Positions 59,068-64,000 of a DNA stretch of 64,000 bases are shown here, one piece after another (position 1 is the stretch's first letter; each line of letters starts with the position of its first letter). The notes below the pieces were generated by a model, which was given only the letters and a program-made list of their open reading frames with translations, searched no databases and had not been told where the DNA came from. The position numbers were made by a program, and so were the translations under genes. Source of the stretch: Haloechinothrix_A salitolerans (GTDB lineage Bacteria; Actinomycetota; Actinomycetes; Mycobacteriales; Pseudonocardiaceae); the NCBI RefSeq assembly GCF_039544105.1, contig NZ_BAABLA010000002.1; one strand, 5' to 3'.

Positions 59068-59412
59068 GACCTTCTCCCGCACCTCGTCCATGTCGACCTG
59101 GCCGACCTTGTCGATGAGCTCGTCCAACTGCGGCGCCGACAGCGCACCCGGCTGCGCGTAGAGCACGACGCCGTCGCGAACCGCCATGACGGTCGGGATC
59201 GATGAGATGCCGAACGCCTGCGCGATCTCCGGCTGCGCCTCGGTGTCGACCTTGCCGAACGTGATGTTTGGGTTGTTCGCCGCAGCACCCTCGAAGACCG
59301 GCGCGAACGACCGGCACGGCCCACACCACGAGGCCCAGAAGTCCACCAGTACGGTGCCCTCCGCGCTCACGACGTCGTTGAAGTTGTCCTGGGTCAGCTC
59401 GACCGTTGCCAC
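59053..59412 (-). CDS. Thioredoxin
   Basis: A 119-residue cytosolic thioredoxin: LVDFWASWCGPCRSFAPVF with canonical WCGPC and a SSIPTVMAVRDG cis-proline loop. It has a ~10-residue C-terminal extension (MDEVREKVAQQQ). GTG 59412 has an AAAGGAG site 5 bases upstream; the frame extends beyond it without a better start. Reduces protein disulfides. Confidence 0.95.
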   Translation of the reverse strand: MATVELTQDNFNDVVSAEGTVLVDFWASWCGPCRSFAPVFEGAAANNPNITFGKVDTEAQPEIAQAFGISSIPTVMAVRDGVVLYAQPGALSAPQLDELIDKVGQVDMDEVREKVAQQQ

Positions 59413-59680
59413 ATCGGCTCCTTTCCGTGGATACCCCTTCGGGTACGGACAACACTGGGACATGCCGCCGTTGTTCCCACCAAGGCCGCCCGGGAAATGA
59501 ACACCCGTACGCACCACCATCAACGCGGCAAACGGAGCAATGTTCAGCTATCACACGTGGCCCAGGTCACACCGTCGTGACACTGCCGTTGCCTATTCGT
59601 AATCTAAGCGCGCTCTTGCGGTGATGGGGCGCGAGAGCACCGTTCCGCGCTTGGACTTACCGCGAAGGATGACGTTAAGC

Positions 59681-60367
59681 ATGGCAGGTCGACATCGCGC
59701 CCCAACCCCATCACGTGTGAAGCCGCTCGTCATAGGCACCATCGCGACAGCTCTGCTTGGTGCGACGTTCTGGCTGGTCAGCAGCCTCGGCACGGGCGCG
59801 GAGGACCCGGCCATCACGGCCGCGACGTTCCACGGTCCGTCTATCGCGCTACCAACGCCTACCACGACCACGTCGACGACGCCGTCGACCAGGGCGACGA
59901 CGACCACGAAGCGGCGCACGTCGCCGTCTTCCACCCCGATGCCACAGGCGCAGCCGAAGCCGACACCGACGCGCACCCACCCTCCGACGACGCGGCCTAA
60001 GCCCTCGACGTCCTGCTCCGCCACGTTGGACGGCACTCAGCGCCACGTGGCGCGGGTCGGCCACCACCTACTCGGCAGGTTCGACGTCGATTCCGTGATC
60101 GGCAGGGCCGAGCGGTCCGGTACCAGCGACCACCCTGACGGACTCGCGCTGGACTTCATGGTCTCGACGTCTACGGGTGACGCGCTGGCCGACTACGTGA
60201 TCGACAACCAGGCACGCTTCGGTGTCACGTACGTGATTTGGCGGCAGCGCTACAACGACGGCGGCGGCTGGTCATACATGACGGACCGAGGAAACACCAC
60301 CGCGAACCACTACGACCACGTGCACGTTTCTTTTCGCCCTGGCGTGGACGTCGACGTGACGTGCTGA
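59681..60367 (+). CDS. Membrane-anchored ARB_07466-like putative wall-peptidase-fold protein
   Basis: A 228-residue protein: N-terminal anchor (VIGTIATALLGATFWLVSS), a Thr/Pro-rich stalk (residues about 60-115), and a C-terminal domain with SDHPDGLALDFMV and NHYDHVHVSF. These two motifs mirror the SxHxxGxAxD and HxH zinc ligands of M15/VanY-type D,D- and L,D-peptidases, so peptidoglycan binding or cleavage is likely, though the family is mostly uncharacterised. ATG 59681 follows GAAGGATG. Confidence 0.82.
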   Translation: MAGRHRAPTPSRVKPLVIGTIATALLGATFWLVSSLGTGAEDPAITAATFHGPSIALPTPTTTTSTTPSTRATTTTKRRTSPSSTPMPQAQPKPTPTRTHPPTTRPKPSTSCSATLDGTQRHVARVGHHLLGRFDVDSVIGRAERSGTSDHPDGLALDFMVSTSTGDALADYVIDNQARFGVTYVIWRQRYNDGGGWSYMTDRGNTTANHYDHVHVSFRPGVDVDVTC

Positions 60368-60462
60368 GGTGTCGTACGCCCTCGACCGGATGACACCATC
60401 TACACAAGCGTCTAACGTAGGGCGCAAGGAGCCGAGACAGGCGTTCGCCGGGAGGGACGGTC

Positions 60463-61980
60463 ATGACGCGGTCCGAGCAGGCACCAGCACCCACCGTCGA
60501 GCGGGTCGAGCACGTCGACGTCCTGATCGTCGGGGCGGGCCTGTCCGGTGTTGGGGCGGCGTGCCACCTGAAACGCACGCTGCCGCACAAGACGTTCGCG
60601 ATCCTGGAAGCGCGCGAGTCGCTGGGCGGCACGTGGGACCTGTTTCGCTACCCCGGCATCCGTTCCGACTCGGACATGTTCACGCTTGGGTACCGGTTCA
60701 AGCCATGGCCGGAGCGGGAAGCGATCGCCGACGGACCGTCGATCTTGCGGTACGTCGCCGACACCGCCCGCGAATACGGAGTCGACAGCGCGATCCGCTA
60801 CCAGCACCGGGTCGTGCGCGCGGAATGGTCCAGCGCCGACGCACGCTGGCTGGTCACCGCCGAGCGCACCGACAGAGGCGAGACAGTCCAGCTGACGTGC
60901 GGGTTCCTGTTCACGTGCAGCGGCTATTACCGCTACGACGAGGGCTACTCCCCCGAGTTCCCCGGCAGCGAGCGGTTCACCGGCGAACTCGTGCACCCAC
61001 AACACTGGCCGGAGGACCTCGACTACTCGGGCAAGCGCGTCGTCGTGATCGGCAGCGGCGCCACCGCCGTCACGCTGGTGCCCGCGATGGCCGACGACGC
61101 GGCACACGTGACGATGTTGCAGCGCTCGCCCACCTACATCATCACGATCCCTGGCACCGACGCGATCGCCAACGGCCTTCGACGTCTGCTGCCTGACATG
61201 GCCGCCTACCGGCTCACCCGCTGGAAGAACGTGCTGCTGCAGGTCGGGATCTACCAGCTCAGCCGCAGGCGTCCGAAGCTGGTGCGCTCACTGCTGCGCA
61301 AGATGCTGCGGATGCAACTGCCAGACGACTACGACATCGACACCCACTTCAATCCCCGCTACAACCCGTGGGAGCAGCGTCTCTGCCTGGTGCCGGACGG
61401 CGATCTGTTCAAGGCACTCAGCAGGGGCAGCGCGTCGATCGTCACCGATCGGATCGAGACCTTCACCGAAAACGGCATCCGGCTGACCTCCGGTCAGGAG
61501 CTGACGGCGGATATCGTCATCACGGCGACCGGCCTGAACCTGCTGCCGTTCGGGGGGATCGACCTCGTCGTCGACGGCGAGCCGGTCAAGCTCCCGGACA
61601 CGCTGGCCTACAAGGGCGTGATGCTCTCCGACGTGCCGAACTTCGCATACGTGATGGGCTACACCAACGCCTCGTGGACGCTCAAGGCGGACCTCGCGTG
61701 CGAGTACGTCTGCCGCCTGCTGGCGCACATGGAGTCCAACGGCTACGACCAGTGCGTCCCCGAGCGGGAGTCCGGTGTCGGCGAGGAACCGTTCGTGGAT
61801 CTTGCGGCCGGCTACATCCTGCGTTCGTTGGACAAGCTGCCAAAACAGGGCACGATCGAGCCGTGGAAGCTGCGGATGAACCACCTGCGCGACACGCTCA
61901 CGCTGCGGTACGGCCCGATCGAGGATCGGGTGCTGTCATTCCGGAGCGTGCGGGACCGCCGCACGGCGGGCGCGGCGTAG
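60463..61980 (+). CDS. ethA: FAD-containing Baeyer-Villiger monooxygenase, EthA-like
   Basis: A 505-residue monooxygenase. FAD motif GAGLSGVGAA, FRYPGIRSDSDMFTLGYRF, the BVMO fingerprint FTGELVHPQHWP, and NADPH motif GSGATAVTLVPAM. From memory it follows mycobacterial EthA through most of its length (YIITIPGTD.., YNPWEQRLCLVPDGDLF, ATGLNLLPFGG, GYTNASWTLKADL), so an EthA orthologue is likely: it oxidises ketones and can activate thioamide prodrugs. No EthR gene is adjacent. Confidence 0.92.
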   Translation: MTRSEQAPAPTVERVEHVDVLIVGAGLSGVGAACHLKRTLPHKTFAILEARESLGGTWDLFRYPGIRSDSDMFTLGYRFKPWPEREAIADGPSILRYVADTAREYGVDSAIRYQHRVVRAEWSSADARWLVTAERTDRGETVQLTCGFLFTCSGYYRYDEGYSPEFPGSERFTGELVHPQHWPEDLDYSGKRVVVIGSGATAVTLVPAMADDAAHVTMLQRSPTYIITIPGTDAIANGLRRLLPDMAAYRLTRWKNVLLQVGIYQLSRRRPKLVRSLLRKMLRMQLPDDYDIDTHFNPRYNPWEQRLCLVPDGDLFKALSRGSASIVTDRIETFTENGIRLTSGQELTADIVITATGLNLLPFGGIDLVVDGEPVKLPDTLAYKGVMLSDVPNFAYVMGYTNASWTLKADLACEYVCRLLAHMESNGYDQCVPERESGVGEEPFVDLAAGYILRSLDKLPKQGTIEPWKLRMNHLRDTLTLRYGPIEDRVLSFRSVRDRRTAGAA

Positions 61981-61981
61981 C

Positions 61982-62290
61982 TCAGCCGTCAGCGTTCTCC
62001 GCTGGCGCATCCGCCACCGTTCGCCGCATGGTGCGTACGATCGCGCTGGTCGCACGGTTGATTTGAACGGTGATCGCCTTGACCGCGAGCCACGCGATCG
62101 CCAAGAACAGCGCGCCGTAAAAGAGCGGCGTGGCGGCACCTGACGAGTCGCTGAACAGCGCGGTGAAGGCACCGACGACCAGCGCCAGTCCGAAAAGGAC
62201 GAGAGCGCAGTACCCTATCCGAGTCGTGTGCTCGTTGCGCTCGTACAGCACCGACAGCTCGTCCACCGCATGCTTGTGGTTCGGCTTCAC
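61982..62290 (-). CDS. Two-helix membrane protein
   Basis: A 102-residue protein: short basic N-terminus (VKPNHKHAVDELSVLYERNEH), two hydrophobic helices (residues about 25-48 and 56-76) and a cytosolic tail. GTG 62290 has an AAGGGG site; a GTG at 62308 is an alternative. Converges with ethA with a 1-base gap. Family not recognised. Confidence 0.72.
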   Translation of the reverse strand: MKPNHKHAVDELSVLYERNEHTTRIGYCALVLFGLALVVGAFTALFSDSSGAATPLFYGALFLAIAWLAVKAITVQINRATSAIVRTMRRTVADAPAENADG

Positions 62291-62371
62291 CAGGTCCCCT
62301 TCTGTCACGCCAGTTCGTCACGGGCAGGGCGCACATTACCGAAATATCGGGCCGCAGCGGGCAGTCGTTGT

Positions 62372-62388
62372 GCAAGCATTTTGCTTGC
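62372..62388 (+). promoter_or_regulatory. VapBC operator dyad
   Basis: GCAAGC-ATTTT-GCTTGC, perfect 6-base arms, 21 bases before vapB. Type II modules usually repress themselves at such sites. Confidence 0.6.
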
Positions 62389-62408
62389 GTTGGTAGTAAG
62401 ATGCTGGC

Positions 62409-62645
62409 ATGGCTAGCATACACATCCGGGATATCTCCGACGACGCGGTAACCACGCTGAAGGTGCGCGCGGCGCGCGCAGGGCAGTCCCTTCAGGCATA
62501 CCTTCGCCACGTCCTCGAAACCGAGGCAGAAGCGCTGACGCCAGAAGAAGCCGCTGATCGCGCACGCACTATCGCGGAACGGTCGTCAGTCACCGCAGAC
62601 GATGTTGTCCAGGCAATCGCGGACATGCGCGAGGCCCGCGCGTGA
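62409..62645 (+). CDS. VapB/FitA-type ribbon-helix-helix antitoxin
   Basis: A 78-residue antitoxin: N-terminal RHH (MASIHIRDISDDAVTTLKVRAARAGQSLQAYLRHVLE) and an acidic C-terminal toxin-binding tail (AEALTPEEAADRARTIAERS). GTGA-coupled to the toxin gene. Confidence 0.92.
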   Translation: MASIHIRDISDDAVTTLKVRAARAGQSLQAYLRHVLETEAEALTPEEAADRARTIAERSSVTADDVVQAIADMREARA

Positions 62646-63070
62646 TCGTGCTGGACACCTCCGCGTTAGTGGAGTTCCTGGTCGGCACGGACGCAGCGGC
62701 CGATGACGTCCGCAACGCCGCGCGAAGCCAGCGGCTCAACGCGCCCCACGCCGTCGACCTGGAATGCGCGGCCGCCCTCCGTGGACTGGTACTCGGGAGG
62801 AAACTGCCTGCGGACGAGGCGCGGCGCGCTCTTGAACTGCTTGGCGAGATGAGCATTGTGCGGCACGATCACACGCCGATGCTGCCGCGCATCTGGGAGC
62901 TACAGCACAACATGTGGCCCTATGACGCCGCATACGTCGCTCTCGCCGAGAGTCTGGGTGCCGACCTGATCACCATTGATGCCAAGCTGGCCGGGGTTCC
63001 GGGCTTGTCCTGCACGGTGATCGACGTCCGAGGCGGCACAGCGGCCCCGCCGGGCCCGCGAGTGTCGTGA
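62642..63070 (+). CDS. VapC PIN-domain toxin
   Basis: A 142-residue PIN ribonuclease: MIVLDTSALVEFLVG (first Asp), LECAAALRGLV, and WPYDAAYVALAESLGADLITIDAKLA (acidic residues). The catalytic acids are all present, so it should be active. VapC toxins cut tRNA or rRNA; target unknown. Confidence 0.93.
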   Translation: MIVLDTSALVEFLVGTDAAADDVRNAARSQRLNAPHAVDLECAAALRGLVLGRKLPADEARRALELLGEMSIVRHDHTPMLPRIWELQHNMWPYDAAYVALAESLGADLITIDAKLAGVPGLSCTVIDVRGGTAAPPGPRVS

Positions 63071-63118
63071 GCGGCGCGGTGCATGGAACGCAGCGGCCGT
63101 CGAACGTCACACACGACA

Positions 63119-63631
63119 TCACGGACGCCGGACACGACGTTCGGCGCGCGGGACACGACGCGGCCGAGGGCTCAGTCGCCGTTTGTACCTCGATATCAGG
63201 ACGTGCCCGATCGCGAGCACCGCGACGACCGCCAGCGGCACCCCGATCCGCGGGTACGGCAGGTTCAACGCGGGCACGACGACGAAGCCCGCCCACAGCG
63301 AGACGTAGGTGAAGTACACGTGGTCGACGTAGCGGTCCTGCCAGCCGGGCGGTGACTCGGTAGCGACGGCGAGCGCGCGCACCATGCGGAAGACCATGAC
63401 GGCCGCGAGCACCGCCAGCCCCGTGAAGGCGACTCGCGCGCCCACCGCCAACTCGGGCCAGTCCACCGCGATGAGCAGAACGACCGACGCCAGCAGTCCG
63501 CCAAGGCACACGAGGTAAACGACCCGAGCAGCGCCCGCTTTGCCCGGCCGGGGCCGCATGGCGATGAGTCCGGCGAGCAGCCCGCCGAGCCCAGCGAGCG
63601 AGTGAAGCGAGACGAGAGCGATCCGAAGCAT
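63119..63631 (-). CDS. DUF2306-like four-helix membrane protein
   Basis: A 170-residue protein with about four to five helices (LVSLHSLAGLGGLLAGLIAM; VVYLVCLGGLLASVVLLIAV; ARVAFTGLAVLAAVMVFRMV; YVSLWAGFVVVPAL...VPLAVVAVLAIGHVLI) and a basic tail. The layout suggests DUF2306-like membrane proteins; function unknown. Divergent from the TetR gene at 63706, whose likely operator overlaps its promoter. Confidence 0.75.
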   Translation of the reverse strand: MLRIALVSLHSLAGLGGLLAGLIAMRPRPGKAGAARVVYLVCLGGLLASVVLLIAVDWPELAVGARVAFTGLAVLAAVMVFRMVRALAVATESPPGWQDRYVDHVYFTYVSLWAGFVVVPALNLPYPRIGVPLAVVAVLAIGHVLISRYKRRLSPRPRRVPRAERRVRRP

Positions 63632-63665
63632 CTCGAGCCTCCCTGCCGACCGGATCGCACTATAG

Positions 63666-63695
63666 TAACGTTGTTTTCATACGACGACAATGTTA
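63666..63695. promoter_or_regulatory. TetR-type operator between divergent genes
   Basis: TAACGTTGT (63666-63674) and ACAATGTTA (63687-63695) form a 9-base dyad with one mismatch in a 74-base gap, overlapping the likely promoters of both genes. Confidence 0.6.
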
Positions 63696-63705
63696 TTGGA
63701 GTGCC

Positions 63706-64000
63706 GTGCCCGCTCGACCGACCGATGGAACCCCCTACGCCGCCGCGCACGCCGAGGGCAAGCGAGCCCTGCGCACGCTCGCGCTCGACACCGCGAGCAC
63801 GCTGCTCGAACAACACGGCCCTGCCGCGCTGACCATGCGCCGCATCGCGGCCGAGATGGGCTGCTCGACGACGGTGCTCTACACCATCTTCGGCAGCAAG
63901 TCCGGTATCGCGGAGACGTTGTGGCGGGAGGGTTTCGCCCGGCTGCGGACCGCACTGGAGGAGGCACGCGGACCTGACCCGCTCGCCAGGCTGGCGGCGA
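63706..64000 (+). CDS. TetR-family regulator, N-terminal part
   Basis: The gene runs off the right edge after 98 codons. RALRTLALDTASTLLEQHGPAALTMRRIAAEMGCSTTVLYTIFGSKSGIAETLWREGFARL is a TetR helix-turn-helix domain. GTG 63706 follows GGAG. It is divergent from the DUF2306-like gene and probably represses it. Confidence 0.9.
   Translation, partial: MPARPTDGTPYAAAHAEGKRALRTLALDTASTLLEQHGPAALTMRRIAAEMGCSTTVLYTIFGSKSGIAETLWREGFARLRTALEEARGPDPLARLAA

Overview
The window is high-GC (roughly two-thirds G+C by eye) with dense, mostly ATGA/GTGA-coupled operons and many GTG starts. The gene set (GAF-ANTAR regulator, mycoredoxin-like protein, an EthA-type monooxygenase very close to mycobacterial EthA, LAxTG sortase substrate, HelD, LutABC, SmtB-type mer regulator) points to an actinobacterium, most likely a Pseudonocardiaceae-type soil organism. 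The family is an inference from gene content; no rRNA or tRNA was seen.

Layout. 1-459: 5' end of dnaK (minus). 0.7-4.6 kb: a sulfur-carrier/TtuA-like tRNA-thiolase pair, a GAF-ANTAR regulator, two small helical proteins and a DUF427 protein. 4.75-19.5 kb: a metal/redox stress block with a patatin lipase, two Crp/Fnr regulators, a thioredoxin-like protein, a DsbE-type lipoprotein followed by a truncated CcdA, a MerR-controlled copper-type operon (copZ-copA-broken membrane protein-merR), an ArsR-merA-merB mercury operon, a glutaredoxin, a methyltransferase and a DsrE-like protein. 19.6-28 kb: HelD divergent from a MerR regulator, an MFS transporter coupled to a spermidine-synthase-like protein, a GH25 muramidase, an LAxTG wall protein and an M48 protease. 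28-36 kb: a complete NAD-dependent molybdenum formate dehydrogenase locus (LysR regulator, fdsG-B-A-D, fdhD, DsbA-like). 36-43 kb: lutABC, then fatty-acid genes with TetR regulators. 43-47 kb: a second ubiquitin-like sulfur carrier coupled to a BNR-repeat protein, a PhoD-like phosphatase and a metallo-beta-lactamase-fold hydrolase. 47.5-50.8 kb: a cobalamin riboswitch in front of a three-gene ABC importer. 50.8-59.4 kb: secreted penicillin-acylase-family enzyme, subtilisin, coiled-coil repeat protein, hemerythrin, small secreted protein, aldo/keto reductase, thioredoxin. 59.7-64 kb: a putative wall peptidase, EthA-like monooxygenase, VapBC and the start of a TetR gene.

Most genes belong to recognised families. 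The least explained signals are: two 85-bp palindromic elements at 53730-53814 and 57087-57171, with the same length, the same ends and the same internal octamer at the same offset; a cluster of perfect inverted repeats before a small secreted protein (57503-57803); a P1B ATPase with YPC in place of CPC; an in-frame TGA in the copper-operon membrane gene; a truncated CcdA; two ubiquitin-like carriers in different operons, one with a non-canonical GGAR tail; and a cobalamin riboswitch in front of a transporter whose binding protein looks like the family annotated as F420-0 importers.

Several divergent gene pairs share a perfect or near-perfect dyad in the gap (helD/merR, fadB2/tetR, tetR/thioesterase, DUF-membrane/tetR), which supports local autoregulation. 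Convergent pairs are separated by strong hairpins (40368-40403, 50818-50843).
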